NCBI GenBank assembly: GCA_937877125.1
Contig: CALEFQ010000025.1
Location: forward strand, 1-24,145
Direction: 5' to 3'
DNA length: 24,145 nucleotides
Origin: an uncultured bacterium
Lineage (GTDB): Bacteria; Patescibacteriota; CALEFQ01
The notes under the pieces were generated by a model. The model saw only the letters and a list, made by a program, of their open reading frames with translations. It had not been told where the DNA came from and ran no database searches. Made by a program: the position numbers and the translations under genes. Below, in pieces: positions 1-6,669 of the stretch. Positions within the stretch are counted from its first letter, which is position 1. Every line of letters begins with the position of its first letter.

Positions 1-64
1 TTAAACCGAAAAACCGCCGGCTTTAGCCGGCGTGTGCGTTTGAAAGCGTAGCTCGTGTTAAACT

Positions 65-100
65 AAAATCACCTCTCGAAAAAAGAAAGGAGGTGATTTT
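65..100 (+). promoter_or_regulatory. Hairpin that sequesters the tnpA Shine-Dalgarno site
   Basis: AAAATCACCTC (65-75) pairs perfectly with GAGGTGATTTT (90-100), an 11-bp stem. The right arm contains most of the near-perfect SD AAGGAGGTGA (88-97) that precedes the GTG start at 103. When the stem is folded the ribosome site is hidden. IS200 of enterobacteria is known to limit transposase synthesis with a 5'-leader stem-loop of this kind; here this is inferred from the sequence alone. Confidence 0.75.
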
Positions 101-102
101 TA

Positions 103-531
103 GTGTCAAACGGACGATTATACAACCTGAGTCATTGTACCTATCACTGCGAATACCATATAGTTTGGACACCACGGTATCGCGGGAGGGTACTGTCTGA
201 CAAATATACTAAAGCAGAGCTGAAACGAATCTTCAAGCAGATTTCGAAATGGAAGGGTTTTGTGTTGTTGGCTTGGCACATTGGAGATGAACACATTCAT
301 CTTTTTCTGGTAATTCCGCCCAAGTTTTCGGTTTCGTACGCCGTGGCGATACTGAAGGCCAAATCTTCAATGTGGATCAAGAAGAAGATTCGGAAGTTTC
401 CCCGAGGGAATTTGTGGTGCCGAGGTTACTTTGTTTCGACTGTGGGGATTCAGGAAATGGCCATGCGTCGATATATTTCCAATCAAGACCATCACCGTGT
501 CGAACTACAGCAATTTGCCCTAATGCGATAG
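103..531 (+). CDS. tnpA: IS200-type transposase TnpA (HUH Y1 transposase)
   Basis: Single-strand DNA transposase of the HUH/Y1 class, 142 residues, a normal full length for the family. The HUH metal-binding motif is HIH at residues 64-66, and the catalytic tyrosine is Y124 in RRYI. Family blocks YHIVWTPRYR (near 18) and IPPKFSVS (near 71) are present. The start is GTG at 103, chosen because AAGGAGGTGA lies just upstream. No internal stop or missing catalytic residue is visible, so the enzyme may be active. No TnpB or OMEGA-type partner gene is adjacent, which fits the IS200 subgroup. Confidence 0.92.
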   Translation: MSNGRLYNLSHCTYHCEYHIVWTPRYRGRVLSDKYTKAELKRIFKQISKWKGFVLLAWHIGDEHIHLFLVIPPKFSVSYAVAILKAKSSMWIKKKIRKFPRGNLWCRGYFVSTVGIQEMAMRRYISNQDHHRVELQQFALMR

Positions 532-552
532 CCCGTCTGACGGGCAAGATAG

Positions 553-582
553 AAACCACCGGCTCTCGCCGGTGGTTTTCAT
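553..582. terminator. 11-bp hairpin after tnpA, terminator or IS right end
   Basis: AAACCACCGGC (553-563), TCTC loop, GCCGGTGGTTT (568-578), followed by a short T-rich stretch. The stem is perfect. It can serve as a Rho-independent terminator for tnpA, as the transposase-recognised right-end hairpin, or as both. Confidence 0.6.
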
Positions 583-612
583 TCAGGTTATTTTTGAGCT
601 ATCTTGTATTCT

Positions 613-1529
613 CTAACGCACCTTCTGCACACTTTTAGTAGGCACGGTCAAGGCTGTATTTGAAACGTGTTTTTGTAATTTTTCTTCTAGATATTGACCC
701 GGGGTTTTACCGCCGAGTGACATATGCGATCTTTTTGTATTATACTCTAGTTCCCATTGACGGAGCAACCGTTTAAGGTGATGAATTGAAACAAATTGAT
801 TGATACCATAAAATTCTTGTCCGTCAGTGCGATGACTTCGTTCTACTTTGCCATTTTCTTCTGGGTGCCGCACTTTGGTTTTGCGGTGGCTGATACCGAG
901 ATCTTCAAGATGCCAGCTGAAGGTCTCGGAAAATTCACTACCATTATCGGTTTGGACTTGCTTGATGGCAAAGGAGAGTGCTGTTTTCACCTGATTAATG
1001 AAGTCAGCTGCGTTGGCAACCGTATTATGGTCATAGATTCGGAGAACTCTAAATCTTGTACAGTCATCGATAGCCGTGAATTGGTAATAGCGCTTGCTTG
1101 AAAAGGCTAGATTATCCAGGAATTTCACATCAATTTGAACTCGATCACCCGGATAGCCTTATTGTACTGCTGAGGGTAACGTTGCCAATTCTTTTTGTAC
1201 TTAAGACGGTTTAATCCGTGTTCTTTGTATAGTCGCCAAATTGTCTGTGATGAAACAAACCACTTGTATTTTTGCCGAATGTAAAAGGACATTCGATCTG
1301 GTCCGTATTTTCGCTGGAGTCTAATTTGGATAATAGTATCTCTCATTTCTTTAGGAACCAGCGTTTTTTCTTATGGGGACGGCTAGATTTATTCTTAAGT
1401 CCTTCTGTTCCGAGGCTCATATACCGGTGATACCAGAGATAAAATGTTCCTCGGGAGATACCGAAATAACGACAAGTCAATGCGACCTTCTTGGTTACCT
1501 GTTCGTTTTAACTCATATGCGGTTGACAT
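613..1529 (-). pseudogene. IS481-like DDE transposase, broken by about three frameshifts
   Basis: The coding sequence can be followed through four frame segments. ATG at 1529 opens with MSTAYELKRTG. A frame change near 1485-1495 leads into a helix-turn-helix stretch (YFGISRGTFYLWYHRY). A second change falls at an A6 run near 1355-1362 and leads into the segment starting MRDTIIQIRL. A third near 1145-1150 leads into the integrase core. The core holds VQIDV (first catalytic Asp), TDNGSEF (second Asp) and ENGKVER (Glu), so the DDE triad is still encoded but split. The A6 run could in principle be a -1 slip site, but the other two junctions are not slippery, so decay is the simpler reading. HTH plus rve-core layout and a single ancestral ORF fit IS481 better than IS3. 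Confidence 0.82.
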
Positions 1530-1538
1530 GCCGTGACA
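613..1538 (-). mobile_element. Remnant of an IS481-like element
   Basis: The transposase remnant starts ten bases inside a sequence that reads TGTCACGGCATGTC on the minus strand (from about 1538 inward), which has the TGT start typical of IS481-family ends. No clear matching inverted repeat was found at the 3' end of the gene (600-640), so the left boundary is uncertain. Confidence 0.45.
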
Positions 1539-1550
1539 GACTGTTATAAT
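1523..1550 (+). promoter_or_regulatory. Consensus sigma-70-type promoter for the methyltransferase/radical SAM operon
   Basis: TTGACA (1523-1528), 16-bp spacer, TATAAT (1545-1550). Both hexamers match consensus exactly. Transcription would start near 1557, about 20 bases before the methyltransferase ATG. The -35 hexamer overlaps the start codon of the dead IS481 transposase on the other strand and lies inside the presumed IS end, whereas the -10 lies just outside it. It may therefore be a hybrid promoter made by the insertion. Confidence 0.75.
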
Positions 1551-1578
1551 CCTATAATTTGAGAAATTAAAATAATCT

Positions 1579-2163
1579 ATGCCTGCAACTGCTAAAACGA
1601 TTCGCGCTTTCTACGATAACCGGAACGATAGCCAGATTAAGTCAGGCGCTTTAGTTTTTAAGCGGCGGCTGAATCATTTTACCCGTCTCTTGCCAGGGAA
1701 AAAAATTATCGATGCCGGCTGCGGTCCGGGTCATGATACCGATTATTTAACCCGTCGGGGATTCAATTGTTTGGGGATTGATTTTTCCCGGATAATGCTT
1801 AATTACGCCCGACGGCATTTTGCCGGCCGATTCCAGAAAAAGGACTTATTGACGCTTAGACTCAGGCGGAGTAGCGTTGATGGAATTTGGAGTTCCGCGG
1901 TTTTAATGCATTTTTCCCAGTCTCGGCAAGTCAAAATTCTAGAATCCTGGCACCGCTTCTTGCGCCCCGGTGGGATACTTGGTCTAATTGTCCCGAAAAA
2001 GACTCGCCGGCGCCGGCGAGCTAGGCAACTACGATTACCAGCTTATGATCCGGCCAGGCTACGAAATCAATTGACGGCCGCCGGTTTCTTGTCTGTATAC
2101 GAAGAAAAATTTTCCTGCTTGGATAAGAAGTGGCTGTTTGTTTTGGCAAGAAAAATATTGTGA
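1579..2163 (+). CDS. Class I SAM-dependent methyltransferase
   Basis: Rossmann-fold methyltransferase of 194 residues, Methyltransf_11/25-like. Motif I is IIDAGCGPGHDTDYL (residues 43-57), the SAM-binding glycine loop. The acidic end of beta-2 is GIDFS (66-70). A post-I region DGIWSSAVLMHF and a motif III-like LRPGGILGLIV follow. The C-terminus ends with a short beta-rich stretch. The start at 1579 lies about 20 bases after the predicted transcription start and has no SD. The gene is first in an apparent operon; the radical SAM maturase begins 34 bases after its stop. The substrate cannot be read from the sequence. In this context a modified peptide or a small metabolite is possible. Confidence 0.8.
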   Translation: MPATAKTIRAFYDNRNDSQIKSGALVFKRRLNHFTRLLPGKKIIDAGCGPGHDTDYLTRRGFNCLGIDFSRIMLNYARRHFAGRFQKKDLLTLRLRRSSVDGIWSSAVLMHFSQSRQVKILESWHRFLRPGGILGLIVPKKTRRRRRARQLRLPAYDPARLRNQLTAAGFLSVYEEKFSCLDKKWLFVLARKIL

Positions 2164-2197
2164 CCTTTTTATAACCTATCTCGCAAAGGAGGCTAAT

Positions 2198-3568
2198 ATG
2201 CGTGATAACCAATATCCAGTACTGGGTCCAAATTGGACCATCAAAAGCAGTGGTGAAAAATTTCTGTTGTTTAACTTTCGACAGGGAATTTCCGAAGATC
2301 GCTACAGTATTTCGGCGCGCGTCTTTGATATATTGACGCAATGCGATGGGAGTAAGTCAATCGCCAGTCTAAACCAGCAGTTCGGAGTCGACACTGCCCA
2401 ATATCTGGAATACCTGAACAGTCAGGACCAGATGACAGTGCGTTTTCTGGAAAAACCAATCGATGCTCGGACCTACGTGCCGCGGCGCCCCAATGGAAAT
2501 TTTTTGGGTCGAGTGTTGTGGCATATCACCGGACAGTGCAATTGTGATTGCCGGCATTGCTACATGGCGACTCGTGATTGGGTTGATCTGCCGACTGACG
2601 ATCTCTATGGTATCGTCGAACAGTTGAAGGCGATGAATGTTTATGCGGTGAGCCTGACTGGCGGAGAACCGTTTTGCCGCCCTGATCTGTTTGAAATTGT
2701 TCAGCGGCTGGATCGGGCCGAAATCAAAGTAGAGGGGATCTTCACCAATGGCACCTTGTTGACTAAGGAAATCTTGCAACGACTGGAAGCGATTCAGGAA
2801 ATCCCGCTTTTTGTCAGTATTAACGGTCCCCGCGATGTTCCCCACGATTCCTTTATGGGAATAGATGGGGGATATGCCCTGACGATCAGAAATCTGCAGC
2901 AAGCGGTTGCTATGGTGGCACCGGGTGATGGTATCAGTCATTTCTACCACTTGGTCAAAAAACTAGGGATACGTCGTTGGCGCGTTAGTGTTCCGTTTAT
3001 GGAAGGAAACTGGTTGGATAATCATGAAACCTTGAGCCTTTCTCTGGTCCAAGAGCTTGACGCCTACCGCCAAATTTTAGAGATGTGGCTGGCTGATGGT
3101 CGGCCAATGGAGCTGGAGTTAGGTCACGTCTTCCGCTACGTTAATGGACAACGAGTCTGTAATAATTATCAGACGGGCGATTATGTGTGTGACTATTTCA
3201 GGGAACGGATGGTTATCATGCCCAACGGCGAAGTTACTTCCTGTTCCCTTTTGGTCAATCCCCCTTATATTCTGGGCAATTTGACACGCCAGGCACTTGA
3301 AGAAATCTGGGAAAGCCCTGCCATGCGCCAGTGCAAAGATTTACGAGTTCGGGATGTCATGAAGCCTAAATGCCAAGAATGTCAGTTTTTGGGCCGATGC
3401 GGACTAGGGTGTCGGGCCAATGCGGTTCTTGACGGATTGAGTTATAGTGACATCGATGAATACACCTGCCACTTATACACAGAAGGAAAACATGATATGA
3501 TCGATAAATTTCTGAACCAGGCCGGTCTAGGCTGGCGAGAGGTGGCGAACAATGACCAACCAGATTAA
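2198..3568 (+). CDS. Radical SAM/SPASM peptide-maturase-like enzyme with PqqD-like N-terminus
   Basis: 456 residues from the ATG at 2198, chosen because AAAGGAGG (2185-2192) sits at ideal distance; a longer frame back to 2138 has no such site. Residues 1-85 look like a PqqD/RiPP recognition element. The radical SAM core carries C114, C118 and C121 (CX3CX2C, binds the SAM-cleaving [4Fe-4S] cluster) and a TGGEP motif at 154-158. The C-terminus (331-424) is a SPASM domain with C331, C349, C379, C392, C395, C401, C405 and C424, enough for auxiliary Fe-S clusters. Enzymes of this architecture usually modify ribosomal peptides (PqqE, sactipeptide and ranthipeptide maturases). About 20 residues seem to be missing around residue 240 (see findings). 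The substrate peptide is not certain; a small ORF at 3919 is one candidate. Confidence 0.88.
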   Translation: MRDNQYPVLGPNWTIKSSGEKFLLFNFRQGISEDRYSISARVFDILTQCDGSKSIASLNQQFGVDTAQYLEYLNSQDQMTVRFLEKPIDARTYVPRRPNGNFLGRVLWHITGQCNCDCRHCYMATRDWVDLPTDDLYGIVEQLKAMNVYAVSLTGGEPFCRPDLFEIVQRLDRAEIKVEGIFTNGTLLTKEILQRLEAIQEIPLFVSINGPRDVPHDSFMGIDGGYALTIRNLQQAVAMVAPGDGISHFYHLVKKLGIRRWRVSVPFMEGNWLDNHETLSLSLVQELDAYRQILEMWLADGRPMELELGHVFRYVNGQRVCNNYQTGDYVCDYFRERMVIMPNGEVTSCSLLVNPPYILGNLTRQALEEIWESPAMRQCKDLRVRDVMKPKCQECQFLGRCGLGCRANAVLDGLSYSDIDEYTCHLYTEGKHDMIDKFLNQAGLGWREVANNDQPD

Positions 3569-3947
3569 TAGAAACTTTCCGCCTCTACTGATTGGGGCGA
3601 TCATGGTTGACAGCGATCCGGTTACCGGCATTACAATGCGTTGTCTGGATGGTCGATTTCAGATTGTGACCATGGAATGTGAACACGGTTGTCCATTTGA
3701 TGGTGAAATGCATATCAATGAATGCGCCCAATGGGTAATCGTACTGTCGGGCGAAGCGGTCGTCTGGCTGGGGGAAAAAGCTGAATTGCATGTTTTGCGA
3801 CGAGGCGACACTATACTGATTCCTGCTGGTATGCCACATGGTGTCGAGTTAAAACCTGGCTATCGCGACCTGACGGTTTATGAGGGCTCTCGATATTCTA
3901 CGGAAGGAGGTGGTAAAAGTGCGAACACGCAAATTTCCGCGCGTTGA
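3552..3947 (+). CDS. Small cupin-domain protein
   Basis: 131 residues, a single conserved beta-barrel cupin. Cupin motif 1 is around MHINECAQWVIVLSG (with a candidate His and Glu metal ligand) and motif 2 is GDTILIPAGMPHGVEL (G-D-x4-P-x-G-x2-H). It overlaps the end of the radical SAM gene by 17 bases, so translation is probably coupled; GAGAGG lies upstream of its ATG. Two extra cysteines occur in an ECEHGCPF segment ahead of the barrel. Cupins of this size are metal-dependent isomerases, dioxygenases or sugar/ligand-binding proteins, and the exact role cannot be assigned. Its position in the cassette suggests a part in the same modification pathway. Confidence 0.8.
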   Translation: MTNQINRNFPPLLIGAIMVDSDPVTGITMRCLDGRFQIVTMECEHGCPFDGEMHINECAQWVIVLSGEAVVWLGEKAELHVLRRGDTILIPAGMPHGVELKPGYRDLTVYEGSRYSTEGGGKSANTQISAR

Positions 3948-4014
3948 TGTCACACGGGAAATCAAGAAGGAAACCTTGATTATATCGGCGAAATCATTCA
4001 TCAATCGCAACTGA
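3919..4014 (+). CDS. Small ORF (31 aa) with strong ribosome site, candidate peptide substrate or frameshifted small protein
   Basis: GGAAGGAGG (3902-3910) lies 8 bases before a GTG at 3919, as strong a ribosome site as any in the window. The frame encodes MRTRKFPRVDVTREIKKETL followed by 11 residues and stops at 4012-4014. It overlaps the cupin end by 29 bases and precedes the operon terminator. It has no Cys and no obvious leader/core boundary. A -1 shift at about 3975 would instead continue into an open stretch LDYIGEIIHQSQLTLADVMH and end at TAA 4044-4046, giving a more protein-like 42-residue product. It may thus be an intact small peptide gene or one with a recent single-base change. Confidence 0.45.
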   Translation: MRTRKFPRVDVTREIKKETLIISAKSFINRN

Positions 4015-4035
4015 CGCTAGCGGACGTCATGCATT

Positions 4036-4077
4036 GGGTTCAGTAATCTCTGATTGCCGAACCCTTTTTCTTTTTAT
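4036..4077 (+). terminator. Rho-independent terminator of the radical SAM cassette
   Basis: GGGTTC (4036-4041) pairs with GAACCC (4059-4064). Inner pairs AATC/GATT (4045-4048 with 4052-4055) extend the stem around a TCT loop with one mismatch. It is followed by TTTTTCTTTTT. The T tract is on the plus side only, so it serves the rightward operon. Confidence 0.8.
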
Positions 4078-4826
4078 TTAATAATTTTTTCGAGCTCCGC
4101 CCGAGTCATCCCGGCGCGCACGGCCGGATCATATAACTGCGCGATCAAGGCCTTGTCCAGCTCGGAATAATTTTGAGTATCGGTCCACTCGATATAGAAA
4201 ATGCTGTCCGAATATTTATCGGAATCCTGCATCAGGCCCAGTGACTGGGTTAATTCCTCCCGGATCAGGTGGTTTCGTTCAAGCTGGGTCGGCTTGTCGG
4301 TGGCGATGACGATATTGGCTTTAGTGATCTGGAAATTGCCGTCCCAGTTGACGTAGAAAAACCCCCAGTTGTCCGGCATAATGTGCGGCTCGTATTTCTT
4401 GAGCTCGTCGAGCGGGGCGAAGGTAATTTTGGCGTTGCCCTGGCTCGGCACGAGGCGGATCGTCATCCGGCCGTCGGTGATCTGTCCGATATCGCTGATT
4501 ACTTGATTGAGCGTGGCGGTGTCCGTGGCGGTGGGGGATCCGGCGACTTCGAGCGTCATCGGCTCGCTCCATTTGCGGATATTTTCCGTCTGAGCGTAGA
4601 ATTCCGTCCCGAGCGCGATTTCGTAAAAATATTCCCTAAACTGTTCGGGCGTATAAGCGGCGGCGGGAGTAGCCAGCGGGGTCGCCGTCGGGGTGACGGT
4701 AACCGCCGTCTCTTCTATGGTTCGACTCGTCTCGTCGGAAACGGGGCGGATACTACAGCCGGAGACCAGGAATAGCGCTCCGGATAAAACAAAAACCAGC
4801 CCTAATAATCTAAGTTTTGGTTTCAT
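4074..4826 (-). CDS. DUF2927-like lipoprotein
   Basis: 250 residues. A type II signal peptide ends in a lipobox LVSGC with C24 as the lipidated residue. A Thr/Pro-rich linker (about 40-60) leads to a globular domain. The block NHLIREELTQSLGLMQDS near 183-200, followed by DSIFY, matches DUF2927 proteins, which are secreted, of unknown function, and sometimes described as metallopeptidase-like because of the conserved Glu-Glu-x-x-Gln helix; a true HExxH is absent here. It lies 6 bases after the stop of the upstream membrane-protein gene on the same strand, so the two are probably co-transcribed. It acts on the outer face of the cytoplasmic membrane. Family assignment rests on motif recall, not on an alignment. 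Confidence 0.75.
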   Translation of the reverse strand: MKPKLRLLGLVFVLSGALFLVSGCSIRPVSDETSRTIEETAVTVTPTATPLATPAAAYTPEQFREYFYEIALGTEFYAQTENIRKWSEPMTLEVAGSPTATDTATLNQVISDIGQITDGRMTIRLVPSQGNAKITFAPLDELKKYEPHIMPDNWGFFYVNWDGNFQITKANIVIATDKPTQLERNHLIREELTQSLGLMQDSDKYSDSIFYIEWTDTQNYSELDKALIAQLYDPAVRAGMTRAELEKIIK

Positions 4827-4832
4827 ATTTTT

Positions 4833-5231
4833 TTAGCCTGTTACTTTTTTATTCGTTTTATTTTTCACGACCCAGAAGATAGAAAAAGTAATCAGTCCGG
4901 CGCCAATACCGATGGCGGCGTCAATAGCAATCCTTAGATAGGGCTCCCAGGGGCTTTGCTTGGCGGTCTCGCGTTCGGCCAAGGCTTTATTCAGTTGTTC
5001 CGCGATGTCCGGGCTCAAAGTTGCTTGTCCCCCAGGGCCGAACTCGATTTCTCCGACCGGCTGGGCGTCGGACGGCAGTCCGCCGTTGCCGACGGGCGGG
5101 ATGGCGCTATCGAGCGAGCCGGTTGCCTCGGGAGCGAGTGTCTCGGGCGCGCTTTCTTCCGCCAGACTCATGGCGGGAATGGTAACGGCAAAAAGAGATA
5201 GGCAAAGCAGGGTGAGGAATAATTTAGGCAT
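4833..5231 (-). CDS. Small exported protein with C-terminal membrane helix
   Basis: 132 residues with no recognised domain. The N-terminus is a signal peptide (MPKLFLTLLCLSLFAVTIPA, then a likely cleavage after SLA). The middle, about 25-95, is low in complexity (Glu, Pro, Ala, Gly) and probably unstructured. A hydrophobic helix IGIGAGLITFSIFWVV near 107-122 is followed by the basic tail KNKTNKK, giving a type I topology with the middle outside. First gene of a two-gene leftward unit with the DUF2927-like lipoprotein. No SD precedes the ATG. Confidence 0.7.
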   Translation of the reverse strand: MPKLFLTLLCLSLFAVTIPAMSLAEESAPETLAPEATGSLDSAIPPVGNGGLPSDAQPVGEIEFGPGGQATLSPDIAEQLNKALAERETAKQSPWEPYLRIAIDAAIGIGAGLITFSIFWVVKNKTNKKVTG

Positions 5232-5253
5232 AAAATTAGCTTAATTTAGCCTT

Positions 5254-5282
5254 ATTTTACCATGGCCGGGTAGAGAGGGCAA
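5254..5282 (-). promoter_or_regulatory. Candidate leftward promoter
   Basis: On the minus strand: TTGCCC (5282-5277), 17-bp spacer, TAAAAT (5259-5254), about 23 bases before the ATG at 5231. It has optimal spacing but moderate hexamers. It lies back to back with the rightward promoter at 5288. Confidence 0.45.
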
Positions 5283-5287
5283 ATTAT

Positions 5288-5316
5288 TTGGCAGGCTGTC
5301 ACGAATAGGGTATAAT
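5288..5316 (+). promoter_or_regulatory. Rightward sigma-70-type promoter
   Basis: TTGGCA (5288-5293), 17-bp spacer, TATAAT (5311-5316), 21 bases before the ATG at 5338. It drives the two-gene unit at 5338-6600. The short leader has no SD. Confidence 0.7.
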
Positions 5317-5337
5317 AGAGCCAGTCAGAAAAAGCTT

Positions 5338-6054
5338 ATGAAACACAAATTTTCAATTGTTTATCTCTTCCTGGTGTTCGGGATTATTTTGCTTGGCTGG
5401 GGCGTGTTCGCGCGTCTCGGACAGGCGGTGCAGGTGGTGACGCCGGCCTTGTCTCCCACCCCCACAATTACTCCCAATATCACGGCTGGCGCGGATAACA
5501 CTTTACAGCTCCAGCATATGATTGCCTATCGCGTATTGCAATCTACTTGTGGGGCTGATGGATGTCACATTGACCCGGTCGGATCAGTGGAGACAGTCGG
5601 GAGATACCTGGGCGGGTTTGTGGTGTCATGGCGGAATTGCGATACCTGGCAATTTTCCGGCGCGTCTGCACCGTATACCATGACTTGCACAGATCCAAAT
5701 ACCGAAGGGCAGGGAAAATTCGTCTCCGCCTTCGGGATGCTAATCAGCACGGAAGCGGGAAAACTCCAACTACTGATACCACTGGCGGGAAAGGATATAG
5801 TAAGGAGAAGTATTCCTGGGGTTCAGGTTCCGGATGGTTGGGGTATTGATGAAAGGAAAATGATGTGGACAGCCTGGGATATTGTTAATCAAAATCCTGA
5901 GCCATCCCCAGATGATCCTTCAACGACTTATAGCTATACTTGGGCGGGTTATGTCGGCGGGGGATGTATTAATTCTCAAGAGGGCAAGTGTGGCCGCGTG
6001 GCGCTGGAGCATGTCTTTATTCTCTACCCGCAAGTAGGTATCAGTCCGAATTAA
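5338..6054 (+). CDS. Membrane-anchored extracytoplasmic protein, unknown function
   Basis: 238 residues, not recognised. An uncleaved signal anchor or signal peptide covers about 5-27 (VYLFLVFGIILLGWGVF). A Pro/Thr-rich linker (34-48) leads to a globular extracytoplasmic part. That part holds six cysteines, including CGADGC, which could form disulfides. The segment RYLGGFVVSWRNC resembles SYLGTYVVSTGGC in the next protein, and both have a YxGxxGxxxLxxxxxLY-like C-terminal stretch, so the two are probably diverged paralogues. A promoter at 5288 precedes it. The next gene starts 9 bases after its stop. Confidence 0.7.
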   Translation: MKHKFSIVYLFLVFGIILLGWGVFARLGQAVQVVTPALSPTPTITPNITAGADNTLQLQHMIAYRVLQSTCGADGCHIDPVGSVETVGRYLGGFVVSWRNCDTWQFSGASAPYTMTCTDPNTEGQGKFVSAFGMLISTEAGKLQLLIPLAGKDIVRRSIPGVQVPDGWGIDERKMMWTAWDIVNQNPEPSPDDPSTTYSYTWAGYVGGGCINSQEGKCGRVALEHVFILYPQVGISPN

Positions 6055-6063
6055 TTTTTTATT

Positions 6064-6600
6064 ATGTTCGCGAGTGCCAAGTACAAACTAGCGGCGTCAG
6101 CCTTCGTCCTCGGGGCGGTTTTATTAGCCGGTGGAATTTTTTGGACTTTTTCGCTGGCGATGAATCCGCCACCTAGCGACAAGACTCAAAACCTTGCCTT
6201 GGGTGAGTTGGTATATTTAAAAAACGGGCCGAATAAAGAATACATCGGTTCGTATCTCGGGACTTACGTGGTTTCTACCGGCGGGTGCAATCAGATGACT
6301 TCCAATAATGCGATTGACTGGAATTGCAATAGTTGGACCGTCCAAAACGGCTGGGGGGTTTTGTATAAAAATGTAAAAACACCTGACCAAAACGTACCCT
6401 ATGTTGTCTCCGACGCCCACGCTTTGATACCGACCAGTAACAACCAGGGAAATAACAGTTTTCTTAATGCCAAGATTTATACTTCCAGGGTGGGTGAAGG
6501 GCATATTTGGGAAGCGGTCGGAACATACACTGGCCAAATAGGAGTGGAGCTGGTGCTATATAACTTAACGACGACCAACGGAACAGTATTTGAGGATTAG
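6064..6600 (+). CDS. Membrane-anchored extracytoplasmic protein, probable paralogue of its neighbour
   Basis: 178 residues, not recognised. A single N-terminal membrane helix (about 9-32, LAASAFVLGAVLLAGGIFWT) is followed by a Pro/Ser-containing hinge and an Asn/Gly/Thr-rich beta-type domain with two Cys in its first half. The SYLGTYVVSTGGC block matches the equivalent block in the preceding protein. The gene sits 9 bases downstream of it on the same strand and shares its promoter. No SD. The high Asn/Thr content and lack of catalytic motifs suggest a structural or binding role at the cell surface, which is inference. Confidence 0.65.
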   Translation: MFASAKYKLAASAFVLGAVLLAGGIFWTFSLAMNPPPSDKTQNLALGELVYLKNGPNKEYIGSYLGTYVVSTGGCNQMTSNNAIDWNCNSWTVQNGWGVLYKNVKTPDQNVPYVVSDAHALIPTSNNQGNNSFLNAKIYTSRVGEGHIWEAVGTYTGQIGVELVLYNLTTTNGTVFED

Positions 6601-6601
6601 C

Positions 6602-6630
6602 TTGACAAAATAAGTTATTTGTAATATACT
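6602..6630 (+). promoter_or_regulatory. Sigma-70-type promoter of the beta-helix gene
   Basis: TTGACA (6602-6607), 17-bp spacer, TATACT (6625-6630). It begins two bases after the stop of the preceding gene and gives a leader of about 33 bases ending in AGGAGG (6658-6663). Confidence 0.75.
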
Positions 6631-6669
6631 AGAAAGTTGACAATAACCTTTTTCCATAGGAGGTGTGTG

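Larger units (their letters stand above)
15..582 (+). mobile_element. IS200-type insertion sequence (IS200/IS605 family), apparently intact
   Basis: The element consists of one Y1 transposase gene flanked by short hairpins instead of terminal inverted repeats, which is the IS200/IS605 arrangement. On the left is a GCCGGC-TTTA-GCCGGC hairpin (16-31). On the right are GCCCGT-CTG-ACGGGC (531-545) and an 11-bp perfect stem with a TCTC loop (553-578). The exact cleavage sites cannot be fixed from one copy, so the ends are approximate. The direct repeat TTAAAC at 1-6 and 58-63 may be related to the left boundary, which could then lie near 58. Confidence 0.7.

Noticed and set aside
372..638. Open frame on the plus strand overlapping tnpA and its right-end hairpins
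   Set aside because: It overlaps a well-supported transposase in another frame and has no family signature; it reads through the IS end hairpins.
796..1101. Plus-strand open frame opposite the IS481 remnant
   Set aside because: Antisense shadow of the integrase core, which carries clear DDE motifs on the minus strand.
2138..2197. 20-residue N-terminal extension of the radical SAM protein
   Set aside because: It overlaps the methyltransferase end and lacks a ribosome site, while ATG 2198 has an ideal AAAGGAGG.
4269..4775. 168-residue plus-strand frame opposite the lipoprotein
   Set aside because: Gly/Arg-rich antisense frame with no start signal; the minus-strand gene has a signal peptide and family motif.
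6637..6669. TTG start upstream of the beta-helix gene
   Set aside because: ATG 6670 follows AGGAGG and starts a proper signal peptide.
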